From Cryobacterium glucosi (GTDB taxonomy: Bacteria; Actinomycetota; Actinomycetes; Actinomycetales; Microbacteriaceae), in assembly GCF_004402235.1 (NCBI RefSeq), contig NZ_SOFS01000046.1:384-53340 (forward strand): a stretch of 52,957 bases of DNA. The letters run 5' to 3'. The notes beneath the pieces were generated by a model. The model ran no database searches and had not been told where the DNA came from. It saw only the letters and a program-made list of their open reading frames with translations. The position numbers were made by a program, and so were the translations under genes. Shown here one piece after another: positions 38,401-46,948 of the stretch. Position 1 is the stretch's first letter, and every line of letters begins with the position of its first letter.

Positions 38401-38593
38401 CGCAGTGATGCGCCGCGACGTGCGTACCGACTGGACTGTGCGTGACGACGTAAAAGCCAAGCTACGATCCTCGATCAAACGACTGCTTGTGAAGTACGGG
38501 TATCCGCCGGATCGCCAGCCCGTGGCCATCAAGCTCGTGATGGAGCAGATGGAGTCCATGGCGCCCCGATACAGCGAAGAGCGGGCAGCCTAG
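35405..38593 (+). CDS. hsdR: type I restriction endonuclease subunit R
   Basis: 1062 aa, full length. The N-terminal nuclease has a D...ExK motif (FDLVLYCNG...IVELKKA, ~140-160). The superfamily 2 motor has Walker A QGSGKSMEME near residue 305, the DEAH box VVDEAHRSHYDD near 412, motif III FTGTPI, and motif VI LARVNRTFRGK near 675. The C-terminal helical domain contacts HsdM. It translocates and cuts unmodified DNA. All key motifs are intact. Confidence 0.96.
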   Translation: MAGFSEAEWEQVALELLSEPLGWQPKTGEQLAPGSGERDSWDELLIRPRLRDALRRLNPTVPVEYVQQALAEIASPKSQDAITENQRIHDYLIDGFRLSYIADDGAEVNPSIRLVSAEPSENDWLAVNQVTLIRGDFKRRFDLVLYCNGMPVSIVELKKAGSETADVAAAHAQLQTYLREFPMAFRFCVFTLASDGILAKYGTPFTPLNHFSPWNVDDDGIPVKPGDTNDWDATTGMEIALVGLYNQERFLQLLRSFTAFDEGADGLAKRIAKPHQYFAVTKAVGSTVQAVESNGKAGVVWHTQGSGKSMEMELYTNLVSRHPKLKNPTVVVITDRNELDGQLYETFAASLLLPEKPRQIKRRSELRDELSNRTTGGIYFTTLQKFGRSEAEKQAGAEHPLLSDRRNIIVVVDEAHRSHYDDLDGYARHLRDALPHATLIAFTGTPISFDDRNTREVFGEYIDIYDLSRAVDDGATVPVYFEPRLIKVNLATAVTDEILDKAADEATVGLDDTERARIEASVAVVNAVYGAPERIAALAEDIVAHWENRRGQMTKFIESPGKAMIVGGTREICANLYSAIVALRPDWHSNDLDRGVIKVVYSGTASDKPPVIDHVRRDSANAVIKARLKDVDDELQLVIVKDMMLTGYDSPPLHTLYLDRPLKGALLMQTLARVNRTFRGKEDGLLVAYAPLADNLAKALGEYTKTDQDRKPIGRDVDDAIVLTVSLVDTLREMLTGYDWKADLAKGGPKRYLHAVTGSVNYLRDPATPGNQVEEGTETLAAAYRRYSGQLSRAWALCSGAGSQELEERRPEIQLYEEVRVWMAKFDAADRQARGEPVPEDVQRLLGELIASATSSGGVLDIYEAAGMPKPTLDDLSPAFIAKTQQARNPQLAIEALRKLLTEESARSTRNNLVRQRAFSDRISELMNKYTNQQLTSAEVIAELVALAREVAAEANRGAGFAPPLSHDELAFYDAVAENESAVELQGESVLAEIARELVAVMRRDVRTDWTVRDDVKAKLRSSIKRLLVKYGYPPDRQPVAIKLVMEQMESMAPRYSEERAA

Positions 38594-38678
38594 GTGGGCA
38601 TCGTCGAACGACTCAATCCGACAACCGCGGCGGTCGACCTCGACCGCAGCCACGAAACGACGAAATGAGCGCCGAGTT

Positions 38679-39125
38679 TTGAAGGTCATTGGCATCAAGA
38701 ACGGCAAGGATACTTTCGGCTGGGTAATCGTGGAGGGGGAAGCCCGGGAAGATGCGACCGTGCTGGACTTCAAGGAGGTCTCCGCGCCGTCTGGAACTCG
38801 TCCAGAGCAGCTCTCCTGGTTGCGGCGAGAACTCATCGAAGTACTAGAGCGGCAGGATGTGGACTACGCGTCATTGAGGTTGGCCGAGGCCGGACGAACC
38901 GGCACTGCAAACTTCGGCCGAGCGGAAATGGACGGAGTCACTCAGGCCACGTTGGCGGACCTCCACGTGCCGATGAAGGGCTACAAGAGCGCGACCGTAC
39001 GAAGCGCGTTCGGCAAGACCAAACCAATCGCCGACGCCGTCATCGAATCGTTGCCTTGCGTGTCCTCGTCGGCGAAGACTCGGCGTGATCAGCTCGTGGT
39101 CGCTATCGCGCAATTCCCGATCTAA
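38679..39125 (+). CDS. RNase-H/RuvC-fold-like small protein
   Basis: 148 aa with a TTG start, 85 bp after hsdR. The strand order is suggestive of a RuvC-like fold: VIGIKNGKDTFGWVIVEG, then LEVL..DVDYASLRLAEAG, and RRDQLVVAIAQF at the end, where RuvC enzymes place a final Asp on a helix. The first-strand Asp is not evident, so activity is doubtful. It is conserved in position between the type I genes and the kinase here. Fold call is inference. Confidence 0.5.
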   Translation: MKVIGIKNGKDTFGWVIVEGEAREDATVLDFKEVSAPSGTRPEQLSWLRRELIEVLERQDVDYASLRLAEAGRTGTANFGRAEMDGVTQATLADLHVPMKGYKSATVRSAFGKTKPIADAVIESLPCVSSSAKTRRDQLVVAIAQFPI

Positions 39126-39135
39126 CGGCGACCAC

Positions 39136-40161
39136 GTGTCATATACATCGATTCGACGGTTGGGAGCCGGTTCTTTCGGCGAGGTTTGGTTGGAGTTTGA
39201 CGACGCCCTCGGCCGTCAATGCGCAACCAAATATCTCAATGCGGCCGGGCTCACACCTGGTGCGGACGTTCACGCCGAGGCGCAGGCGATGGTGATAGCC
39301 CAACACCCCAATGTCGTCGCAGTGTATTCCGCGGATGAAGTCAGAGGCGCTCCCGTCATACGCATGGAGTACCTACCCAATGGCAGTGTTGAGGACAAAT
39401 ACCACGGAGCGGCCGTGGCAGTGGGCGACGCAGTCCGGTTAATTGAAGAAGCCTGCCGCGGGGTAGAACACCTACACGCCTGCGGACTCTTGCACCGCGA
39501 CATCAAACCAGCGAACCTCATGCTCGACGAAAACGGCGTGGCGAAGGTCAGCGACTTTGGACTCTCATGCCAGCGAGGCGCAACCGAAGGCGTGCCGCCC
39601 TGGAACTATATGGTGCACTTGCCTCCGGAAGCAGTTGGGACTGCTGGCGGAATCACCACGCCCGTGGGCGACGTCTACGGCCTGGGAATCACCGCATTCA
39701 GGCTCCTCAATGGCGACTCGATGTTCAAGCAATCCTTTGTGTCCACGGCTGAACTCCTAGCGGCGATTGCGGCGGGGACTTATCCGGTGCGGAATCGATG
39801 GCTGCCGCAAATTCACCCTGCATTGAGGAAGACGATTCGAAAGGCGCTCAATGTGAAGCCTGGAGAGCGATATCAAAGTGCCGCAGATTTTCGACACGCC
39901 TTGGAGAAAGCCCGCCCGCTCGTGTCATGGGCTCAGGGCGACCATGCGCATTCCTGGGATGGGTTCTCACCTCGGAACGGCACCTCGTGGCGAGCAGAAT
40001 GCCTCCCATCACGCGGGGCAGACCGCTTCACTCTTGAACGGCGCTTGTCGGGGCGAAACTGGCGCAATGTCGGTTCAGACTCGAAGGTCTTCGCATCGTC
40101 AGGTGAGGCGCTCAACTATGCCGAACAAGTCCTTGGACGCCTCGCCGCGACCGGTTCTTGA
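39136..40161 (+). CDS. serine/threonine protein kinase-like protein
   Basis: 341 aa from GTG 39136, 10 bp after the previous stop. Gly loop GAGSFGEVW (10-18), K32, HRDIKPANLML (H120, D122, N127), DFG (D140) and a PPEA activation-end motif are all intact, so an active soluble kinase is expected. The activation loop is short. There is no membrane helix or PASTA domain, unlike housekeeping PknB. The C-terminal ~90 residues (HSWDGFSPRNGTSW...) are an unrecognised domain. Position right after a restriction operon points to a defence or regulatory role. Confidence 0.88.
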   Translation: MSYTSIRRLGAGSFGEVWLEFDDALGRQCATKYLNAAGLTPGADVHAEAQAMVIAQHPNVVAVYSADEVRGAPVIRMEYLPNGSVEDKYHGAAVAVGDAVRLIEEACRGVEHLHACGLLHRDIKPANLMLDENGVAKVSDFGLSCQRGATEGVPPWNYMVHLPPEAVGTAGGITTPVGDVYGLGITAFRLLNGDSMFKQSFVSTAELLAAIAAGTYPVRNRWLPQIHPALRKTIRKALNVKPGERYQSAADFRHALEKARPLVSWAQGDHAHSWDGFSPRNGTSWRAECLPSRGADRFTLERRLSGRNWRNVGSDSKVFASSGEALNYAEQVLGRLAATGS

Positions 40162-40348
40162 ACTCGGTCCTGCGCGTCCACATCTATTGGGACCGCTCTG
40201 CCGCACCGGGTTCATTGGTGTCGCGCACCCGGCGACCGAAGATATCGAGGACCTAGTCCGATCGCAAATACGCAAATTGAGCCTCGAGTACGTGTGCATC
40301 GCCGAAGGCCGGGCTCTGGACGCTGCTGCCGTAGTCCAGGAAGGTTAG
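40118..40348 (+). CDS. possible small protein after the kinase
   Basis: 76 aa from ATG 40118, overlapping the kinase end by 44 bp, with AGGTGAGG about 9 bases upstream. The C-terminal two thirds (GFIGVAHPATEDIEDLVRSQ) reads as a normal soluble protein. No family recognised. The overlap and lack of homology leave it uncertain. Confidence 0.35.
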   Translation: MPNKSLDASPRPVLELGPARPHLLGPLCRTGFIGVAHPATEDIEDLVRSQIRKLSLEYVCIAEGRALDAAAVVQEG

Positions 40349-40389
40349 AGCCGCCCAGTGCGCATCGGCATCCGCAGAGGCGGGGACCC

Positions 40390-40968
40390 TTATATGAGAC
40401 TGCTGAATGACTCGTTGAACCCCCGGATATCTGGGATCTCGCCGAACTGGGCATCAAGGAAACGTGACCAGGCGTGCGCCGCCAGCATGTCGATCGCGAA
40501 GATCGGTGCACCCACAAACGCGCCCGGCAGCCGGTAAATCGCCACACCATTCTTCGAACCCAGGTAAGCAACACCATCGCCCAAGCGAATTCTCAGCGCA
40601 AGGAGGACCGAGCGAGCGTTGCGCTTCGTGCTGCGCCTGGCGAAAGGAACGTGAACCAATCCGGTCGCAGCGCTCGCCGCAGCAACCTCAAGCTCGTTGA
40701 GCAGTTCTACCAATTCCCCAGGTACGACGTCCATATCGAGGAGTGAGATCTGGGCGGATACCTCGGTGCCGGTCATCCCGTCCCTCAGTTCCAGGTCGGT
40801 CTCGTATCCATCTACGCTCCACACGTTGATCGTGACGCCGGCGGGCATGGATGGCTGCAGAGCGCCGGTCAGGTGCTGGGCGATGTCGTCGGGCGATGTC
40901 TTCGCGTCAAACAAGTCAGTGATTTCGCTGAGGTCGAGGTGGGCCAGCGGGGTAATGGTGTTGTACAT
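40390..40968 (-). CDS. hypothetical protein
   Basis: 192 aa from ATG 40968, with GGAGAA upstream; open frame continues upstream but that ATG is clearly best. Acidic N-terminus, then an alpha/beta pattern (INVWSVDGYETDLEL, VAYLGSKNGVAIYRLPG). No membrane segment or motif recognised. It converges on the kinase operon. Between its start and 41166 there is only a possible hairpin at 41112-41141. Confidence 0.6.
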   Translation of the reverse strand: MYNTITPLAHLDLSEITDLFDAKTSPDDIAQHLTGALQPSMPAGVTINVWSVDGYETDLELRDGMTGTEVSAQISLLDMDVVPGELVELLNELEVAAASAATGLVHVPFARRSTKRNARSVLLALRIRLGDGVAYLGSKNGVAIYRLPGAFVGAPIFAIDMLAAHAWSRFLDAQFGEIPDIRGFNESFSSLI

Positions 40969-41166
40969 GGTTCTCCAGGGGTTTGATTGAGGTGTGAGAT
41001 GGAGGTCCAGGTGGCCGCTCCAAGGAGTACATGCGCGGGCGGATTCGCCGCGAGAGAGTTGTCGATGACCCGGCCGCAATTCTGTCGCTGTCACTATTGA
41101 CGCCGATGTTCACGGACGCATGTTCGTCTTTCTGCGTCCGTCTTCTGCTTTTGGACAGGACCATCC

Positions 41167-42945
41167 TCAGAATGCTGGTCGTTCGGGTCGCCGCGCTGTC
41201 CGCGGAGTGACCTTCTCGGGTGTTTTCCCCGCGCTTGTGGTCTGAGCGTGGCTGAAGGTCTCGGTGTTCATGAAGGCGGCGATTGTGCGGAGGTTGTAGT
41301 TGGTGAGCAGGATCGTCACGAAGACTTGAGCTGCGGCGAATCCGCGCGCGGTGCGGCGGGAGGCGTCATCGAGGCTCTCGAAATCGTGGCTATTGATACT
41401 GGCGTTCAGGCTTTCAGCGGAGTTCCGTGCGTGGGCATGAAATTTCTGCCACGCCGTGCTCCCATACGTGATGGCCTGACGCTCGCGCACACCGTCGTAT
41501 TTGTAAAAGGTCACAGACTGCTGGGTGCAGATCTTGTCGGGAGAATCCGGGAGGTCATCATTGGCGACGTGAGGGCTGGCCGAGTTGATGTGGTCTGCTG
41601 GAAGCGTCCGCAGGGGGCAGACGACGGTCGGACTGGCTCCGGCGGCGGGGCACATCATGCGGATCCGGCCCTGGTCATCGGGCTTGCCCTTGGGACGAAG
41701 CTCGAAGGGAACGCGTGCCTGAATGAGACGTTCGTATGTCACTGCGTCGATGGCGCCGTTGACGTGATCCTTGGACGCGTTTTGGAGCGTCGTGGGCATG
41801 CTGGGGCAGTACGCCTTGCCTTCGATAAAGGTTGCTCCGGACTGGACGCCGTGCACCCCGAGTCGCTCGACGCGGTAGTCGGTCGAGGGCGTGAAGCCAA
41901 GGTCGAAGGTGGGCTCGTGGAGGCGTTCGACACGAGAACTGGCGAAGTAACCTTTGTCGGCGTCAACGATCCCGGGGGCGAGGCCGGTGCCCAGTGCCGA
42001 GCGCATCAGCGAGACGGCTTCTTCGTCCACACCGATGTTCGGCATGCTCAGGGTCGCACTGATCGCCAGCTTCGGGAATCGGGATTCTCCGGGGCGTTCC
42101 GAGTCGACGCGTACGGCGATATTGGCCGCCCAGCCCCAGCGAAAGTCGCTCCGGTTGTTGGGCGTGGGGCGCGCCCACCAGCCGGCGAACACGTCGATCG
42201 GTTCGCGATCCAGGGACCGCGGCTCGGTGCCGATTTCGTCCGCAACGTTTCTTGCCAGGTTCCGTTTGTTGTAGCCGCCTCGGGTGGGTGATGCGATGAA
42301 TGTCTGGTCGACGGCGAGGTCGATGTGTCGGGTGGCACTGCGGAGGTGCTGCGGCTGCTGCATGAATGTCATGTGCAGGAACGCCTCCGTGAACTCGTCC
42401 AGTCGGAGCTTCATCTTCTTCTTTCGGTCGGCGTCGTGCGCGTCCAGAACGGCTTGGACCTCTGTATAGGTCCGCGCCGCGTCCCTTTCCTGAGGGAAGG
42501 GATCCATCAGAGCGAGCAGGCGATGGAACGCGCGGTGGGTGCCGCCGTACCAACGCTTGTCCTCCCGGGCATCACCCAGGGAAGCCGGTGCGACGTAGGA
42601 GAGGTTCAGAAGCGTGCGCGACTCTATCGTCAGGCGGTTCTGGAACACCACGGCCAGTGAGCCGATCTGGAGCGGACAATGTTCGCTGGACAGCAGGAGA
42701 AGCCCCACCAGGATGGCGTGGTCAGAGATGAGGCTGGGGCGTGCGCACGTACAGGTGGTGTGAATGTCCTCGCATCGCCAGGCGGTGAGCTTGTCGAGGA
42801 TGCCCATCTGGAGGACCCGGGAGTGGGCCAGGGCGACCTGCTGCGAGGTGAAGACATGATCGGTGCGACCGCCGCTCTGGACTTCGGATGCGCTCATGCC
42901 GCCGAAATCCGGGTCGCCTGGTGTGGCGGTGATGCCAGGACACAT
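41167..42945 (-). CDS. DDE transposase-like protein, copy 2 (diverged)
   Basis: 592 aa from ATG 42945, chosen because its distance to the shared GGM motif equals that in copy 1; an ATG at 43008 would add 21 residues. Roughly half its residues match 19269-21194, including LAVDQTF, GIVDADKGYFASSR, the Cys insertion (YCPSMP; MCPAAGASPTVVCPLR) and HARNSAESLN. Unlike copy 1 it has no recombinase genes upstream; an IS3 element begins 160 bp away. This suggests the DDE gene can travel alone. I could not find its terminal repeats. Confidence 0.6.
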   Translation of the reverse strand: MCPGITATPGDPDFGGMSASEVQSGGRTDHVFTSQQVALAHSRVLQMGILDKLTAWRCEDIHTTCTCARPSLISDHAILVGLLLLSSEHCPLQIGSLAVVFQNRLTIESRTLLNLSYVAPASLGDAREDKRWYGGTHRAFHRLLALMDPFPQERDAARTYTEVQAVLDAHDADRKKKMKLRLDEFTEAFLHMTFMQQPQHLRSATRHIDLAVDQTFIASPTRGGYNKRNLARNVADEIGTEPRSLDREPIDVFAGWWARPTPNNRSDFRWGWAANIAVRVDSERPGESRFPKLAISATLSMPNIGVDEEAVSLMRSALGTGLAPGIVDADKGYFASSRVERLHEPTFDLGFTPSTDYRVERLGVHGVQSGATFIEGKAYCPSMPTTLQNASKDHVNGAIDAVTYERLIQARVPFELRPKGKPDDQGRIRMMCPAAGASPTVVCPLRTLPADHINSASPHVANDDLPDSPDKICTQQSVTFYKYDGVRERQAITYGSTAWQKFHAHARNSAESLNASINSHDFESLDDASRRTARGFAAAQVFVTILLTNYNLRTIAAFMNTETFSHAQTTSAGKTPEKVTPRTARRPERPAF

Positions 42946-43163
42946 GATTGCTCGCGTCCTGGCACGGCGGTTGGGTTTGGAGTTGTCGTTGAATCGGTTC
43001 TTTGTCATGAAGAGTATGTGTGCGGCGGTTTTGGGCTTCCGAAGAGTTTTCTGCCGTATTGCGCATGGTCGATCTCATCCCGTGACATTAATAACTGATC
43101 AAGGGGGACTGCTGTCGGTTTGATTGACTCCTGATTTGTGAGGATTTCGGTTCTCACGGAAGG

Positions 43164-43457
43164 ATGTTCATCGTGCCAAGAGCTTTCCCCATCGAGTTCC
43201 GTCGTGACGTGGTTGCCGTCGCCCGGAAGAACGAGGTCCCAATCGCGCGGGTCGCGAAAGACTTCGGGATCTCGGAGTCATGTCTGCAACGCTGGCTGAA
43301 ACTGGCCGATATTGAGGATGGCAACCGACCCGGCGTCACCCATGCCGATGCTGCCGAGCTGCGGGAGGCGAGGAAACGGATTCGACTGCTGGAGCCGGAG
43401 AACGAGATCCTGCGCCGGGCTGCCGCGTATCTGTCTCAGGCGTCGCTCCCAAAATGA
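43164..43457 (+). CDS. IS3-family transposase OrfA
   Basis: 97 aa. The helix-turn-helix (FPIEFRRDVVAVARKNEV, VAKDFGISESCLQRWLK) is followed by a leucine-zipper helix (LREARKRIRLLEPENEILRRA). It ends at AAAATGATG, where the orfB start codon overlaps its stop, the usual site for coupling or a programmed -1 shift. Confidence 0.9.
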   Translation: MFIVPRAFPIEFRRDVVAVARKNEVPIARVAKDFGISESCLQRWLKLADIEDGNRPGVTHADAAELREARKRIRLLEPENEILRRAAAYLSQASLPK

Positions 43458-44321
43458 TGTTCCCGCTGGTCCACGAGTTGGCCGCCGACCGGAGAATTCC
43501 GGTCGCGGTGACCTGCCGGGTGCTGGGCTTCTCCAAGCAGGCGTATTTCACCTGGCGGAGGGCTCCGGTGTCGAGCGCGACTGGGACAACGCGCACTTGA
43601 TCAACGCCGCCCTGGCCATCCACGGTGACGAGCCGGGTTTCGGGTATCGGTTCATCGCCGACGAGATCGAGGCCGAGTCCGGGATCAGAGCGTCGGAGCG
43701 GCGTGTGTGGCGGCTATGCTCCCAGCAGAGGATCTGGTCGCATTTCTCCAAGAAACGCGGCCTGAACCGCGAAGCCGGACCGCCCGTCCACGACGATCTC
43801 GTGCAACGGCAGTTCACCGCTAACGGGCGAACCAGCTCTGGCTGACCGATATCACCGAGCACTGGACCGACGAGGGCAAGCTCTATCTCTGCGCGATCAA
43901 GGACCTCTGGTCGAACCGGATCGTGGGCTACTCGATCGACTCCCGGATGACCGCCGACCTCGCCGTCGCGGCCCTCCGAAACGCGGTCGCCCTCCGCGAT
44001 ATCGACGGGACCACACTGCACTCCGATCGCGGGTCGCAGTTCCGGTCGAGGAAGTTCGTTGAGCTGCTGCGCCACGCGGGCATCACCGGGTCCATGGGCC
44101 GCGTCGGCGCGTGCGGCGATAACGCCGCGATGGAGTCGTTCTTCGCCCTGCTGCAGAAGAACGTCCTCGACAAGAAACGGTGGCAGACCCGGCAAGAACT
44201 GCGGCTCGAGATCGTGACCTGGATCGAACGAACCTACCACCGCAGGCGTCGCCAACGCGGACTCGGCCGGCTCACCCCGATCGAGTTCGAGATGATTGAA
44301 CCTGCCGCTCACGCGGCGTAG
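43454..44321 (+). pseudogene. IS3-family transposase OrfB, two frameshifts
   Basis: From ATG 43454 the frame reads an OrfB start (PLVHELAADRRIPVAVTCRVLG), is lost near 43573 (expected SQRDWD; one base missing), resumes in the next frame to about 43838, is lost again (expected NGPNQLW; one base missing), and then continues to the stop at 44321. The rve catalytic residues are all present in pieces: D in WLTDIT, D in LHSDRGSQF and E in NAAMESFF. Two single-base losses could be real decay or sequencing errors. Confidence 0.85.
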
Positions 44322-44503
44322 AAACTACAAACTGCGAGAGTCAACTAAACCGACAGCAGTCCCAAACGTTCAGGCTTTCATTCGCCTATGGCGTTGGTCT
44401 GTGCTGAGCGAATCGCGCGGGCTTACTTGCCCCTTTTCTCCTTGTCCCGATGCCGGCGTCGGAAGGACGGGGCAGTGTCGCAGGTCGGGTCTAACCTTCT
44501 GCC

Positions 44504-44683
44504 ATGGACATCAATCTTGGTCAGCTCTTTCTTCAGGCTTTTATCGACGGCTCCGCTCTCGTCGCTGACGCGGGTTGGCAGACGATGGTGGACAACCCAT
44601 GGATGTTCCTGCTCGTGCCCGGCATGCTCCTACTCGGGCTCGCCTCTAGGCGCGTCAAGCGCCATCCGCGTCGCAGCTTTTGA
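44504..44683 (+). CDS. small single-pass membrane protein
   Basis: 59 aa: MDINLGQLFLQAFIDGSA start, one membrane helix (PWMFLLVPGMLLLGLA) and a basic SRRVKRHPRRSF tail, so the C-terminus is likely cytoplasmic. A -10-like TAACCT (44492-44497) ends 6 bases before the ATG, a leaderless arrangement. No family recognised. Confidence 0.6.
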   Translation: MDINLGQLFLQAFIDGSALVADAGWQTMVDNPWMFLLVPGMLLLGLASRRVKRHPRRSF

Positions 44684-44830
44684 GCACCTCCAATCGCGGC
44701 GGGGTACCTGCCGCGGGTAAGGCATGACTCTCATGCTGTCCTTGATGTCTCGCTCGCCGTGTTGCTGACGTCAACTCGCATCGACGGGGAGCAAGATACT
44801 GACGCAACGATGTCGATGCTTGGAGTGCGT

Positions 44831-46099
44831 ATGAATGCAGGCAAGTCCGATCTCACGCCCAACACGCTCGCGAAGTCGGTCGTGGACCGGTACCTGACGT
44901 CCAGGGACTTCAATGGCCTCTACCTTCCCGCTGATGCTGACCCGCACGTCGTGGACAAGGCGAAGGAACTCGTCGCCGGCGGGAACCTTCAGGTGATGGT
45001 TTCGGAGGTGGACTACCCGAACCCACACATCCGGCCCTGGCCGTCGCGCCGCACGGCTGAGTCCCAGATCGCATCGCTAGAGGACCTCTCTACTGCCGAG
45101 TACGGGCTATGCCTCTATCCGACCCCGCTGGCACTCAAAGGCGTGCGTGTCCCAGCGCGGCTCAAGGGGCAGCCTTTTGCAGCCGCCCTGGCGAAGGGAC
45201 GCGGCACCCTCGAGCTCGCGTACTTCTGCGCCGATGTCCTGGAGCCTTATCGAAACGACCCGCGATACCACTTTCGATACTGGGACTTCGGTGTTGAGAT
45301 GGGCATCGGCGACGAGGCCTATCTCGACGAGAGCGAGCTCGAGCGCGACAAGGTGTCTCTTAGCCACCTCGGCTTTGCGTACGACCTGTCGGGCTATGAA
45401 CGCAAGGACGTCAACACACCGATCGTGCGCCGTGTGGCGGCCTTCTACGGCGATCTCGCCAAATTGACTCCCGAGCATCAACAGCGCTGGCTGTCCTATC
45501 AGGTCACTGAAGACGGACTCAACCCTCACCCCGCTTGGTGGATGACTCAGATGGGCGAATGGGCCGACGGTATCGGGCCGTTCGACCATCTCTTTCTCGA
45601 GATCGAGAATTTGAACGCGCTGTGGCAGGGCGCATTCGGCCAGCCACTCTTCACACACCTGGAACGACCGCAGGACTTCGGTTGGATACTTCGGCCTTCG
45701 CAACGCGAATGGGACGAGTTCATCGTGCAACTCGACAAAGTCCTCTCGGAAAACATCCGCCACGACGCGCTGGACGCTGCCGGCACACCGCGCAAGGACT
45801 CGCATGACCAAGCGATGGGGACGCTCACCCGCCTAGCCAACTTCATCGAGGGAAAAGGCATCGACAAAGCCGTCGTCACCGACCTCATGCGACCGCTGCG
45901 CGAGATTCGTCGCGCGCGTCAGAAGCCCGCCCACGCGCTGCGGACGAACATCACGGACAAGACTTTTGTCCACCGTCAGGTCGCGCTTCTCGAAGATCTC
46001 AACTCAGCGCTTACGGAACTCGGGCGTTGGCTATCCACCCACCCGAAGAATCGCGGCTGGAAATCGAGCTTCGAGCCTGATGAGTACTACCGGATGTAG
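44831..46099 (+). CDS. hypothetical protein, ~420 aa
   Basis: 422 aa from ATG 44831, with GGAG 5 bases upstream; ATG 44810 and GTG 44759 are in-frame alternatives. An alpha/beta first half contains VDRYLTSRDFNGLYLPADAD and a Trp/Tyr-rich middle (YHFRYWDFGVEMGIGDEAYL). The C-terminal ~120 residues are helical (RLANFIEGKGIDKAVVTDLMRPLREIRRARQKPAHALR...), with an R...KPAH element reminiscent of HEPN-like helices. No membrane segment. No family recognised; lone gene downstream of the IS. Confidence 0.65.
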   Translation: MNAGKSDLTPNTLAKSVVDRYLTSRDFNGLYLPADADPHVVDKAKELVAGGNLQVMVSEVDYPNPHIRPWPSRRTAESQIASLEDLSTAEYGLCLYPTPLALKGVRVPARLKGQPFAAALAKGRGTLELAYFCADVLEPYRNDPRYHFRYWDFGVEMGIGDEAYLDESELERDKVSLSHLGFAYDLSGYERKDVNTPIVRRVAAFYGDLAKLTPEHQQRWLSYQVTEDGLNPHPAWWMTQMGEWADGIGPFDHLFLEIENLNALWQGAFGQPLFTHLERPQDFGWILRPSQREWDEFIVQLDKVLSENIRHDALDAAGTPRKDSHDQAMGTLTRLANFIEGKGIDKAVVTDLMRPLREIRRARQKPAHALRTNITDKTFVHRQVALLEDLNSALTELGRWLSTHPKNRGWKSSFEPDEYYRM

Positions 46100-46228
46100 T
46101 TGGTCCATCCACTGAACGTCACCGTCGTGACGAAGCCGCCGCTCCCACATGATTGTTAAACCTTCAGGTGGCCGCAGCGGCCTACTGATCATCAGCTGCT
46201 ACCTGGCGTGAGGGTGCCATCCGGCATG

Positions 46229-46234
46229 CATACT
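46229..46234 (+). promoter_or_regulatory. -10-like CATACT of the HNH operon
   Basis: CATACT ends 6 bases before ATG 46241, and no Shine-Dalgarno sequence precedes that ATG: a leaderless start is likely. Confidence 0.4.
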
Positions 46235-46240
46235 CATAGA

Positions 46241-46948
46241 ATGAGCGATTCTTGTGTACGTGGAAAGGCGAACCCCAGTCAGGCGACGCGGTTCCGGCTC
46301 TGGGCAGACTCAGCGGGATACTGTCAGAGTCCCACTTGCCAGAAGGCGCTGTTCGTCGATTTACAGAGCGGCAGTTCAGCCCACTTCGGCGAAATTGCCC
46401 ACGTAATTGCCGCAAGCGGTGACGGCCCACGCGGCGATGCGAGTGTGGACGAACCAGATCTAGGCGCGTGGGATAACCTGATTCTTCTTTGCGCCAACTG
46501 CCACACGATCGCAGACAAGGCGCCCATTGATCATCCAGTTGAGATGCTTCTTGCGTGGAAAGAAGGGCGGCTGGCAGTAATAGAGGCTGCCTTGGGGATC
46601 GCATCCTTCGCATCGAGAGCGGAAGCGCGCACAGCTATCGAGCCATACGCGACCCAGAACCGTTATCTTCATCGCACCATCGGACCTGACAACGAGTATC
46701 GCTTCAATCCCGAGGCGGAGGAAGCCGCCATGTGGCAGCACGATATGGTCGAGACCGTTATCCCTAATCACCGACGGATCCTCCGGATCATCGACGCGAA
46801 TACTCAGTTGCTTACTCCGGCGGAGAAGGAGGTCGTCGCTGAGTACCGCAGCCACGTGGACGGCCTCACTTATCGTCACCAAGGTGAAGGCGGTCTGAAG
46901 ACGGTACTATTCCCCAAAGCGATGGAGGGCATCTTTGGGGACAGTTGA
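46241..46948 (+). CDS. HNH endonuclease-type protein
   Basis: 235 aa from ATG 46241. Zinc-binding Cys pairs C28-x4-C33 and C84-x2-C87 flank the nuclease core: E51-I-A-H54 (EIAHVIAAS), GPRGDAS, and N79 in WDNLILLCANCHTIAD, the HNH layout with H88 last. After residue ~130 comes a helical domain of unknown role. First gene of a three-gene operon, with a 14-bp overlap into the next gene. Alone it could be a restriction nuclease; with its neighbours it may be the effector of a conflict system. Confidence 0.82.
   Translation: MSDSCVRGKANPSQATRFRLWADSAGYCQSPTCQKALFVDLQSGSSAHFGEIAHVIAASGDGPRGDASVDEPDLGAWDNLILLCANCHTIADKAPIDHPVEMLLAWKEGRLAVIEAALGIASFASRAEARTAIEPYATQNRYLHRTIGPDNEYRFNPEAEEAAMWQHDMVETVIPNHRRILRIIDANTQLLTPAEKEVVAEYRSHVDGLTYRHQGEGGLKTVLFPKAMEGIFGDS

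Larger units (their letters stand above)
43105..44363 (+). mobile_element. IS3-family insertion sequence, ~1.26 kb
   Basis: Terminal inverted repeats GGGACTGCTGTCGGTTTGAT (from 43105) and its complement ending at 44363 match over ~25 bp with two mismatches. The element holds a two-gene transposase. No convincing target duplication flanks it (left CAAG, right AAAC). The second gene is broken, so this copy should not move by itself. Confidence 0.88.

Noticed and set aside
43440..43460. Programmed -1 frameshift as the explanation of the broken orfB
   Set aside because: The orfA/orfB junction could shift, but the two breaks lie inside orfB far from it and need single-base losses.
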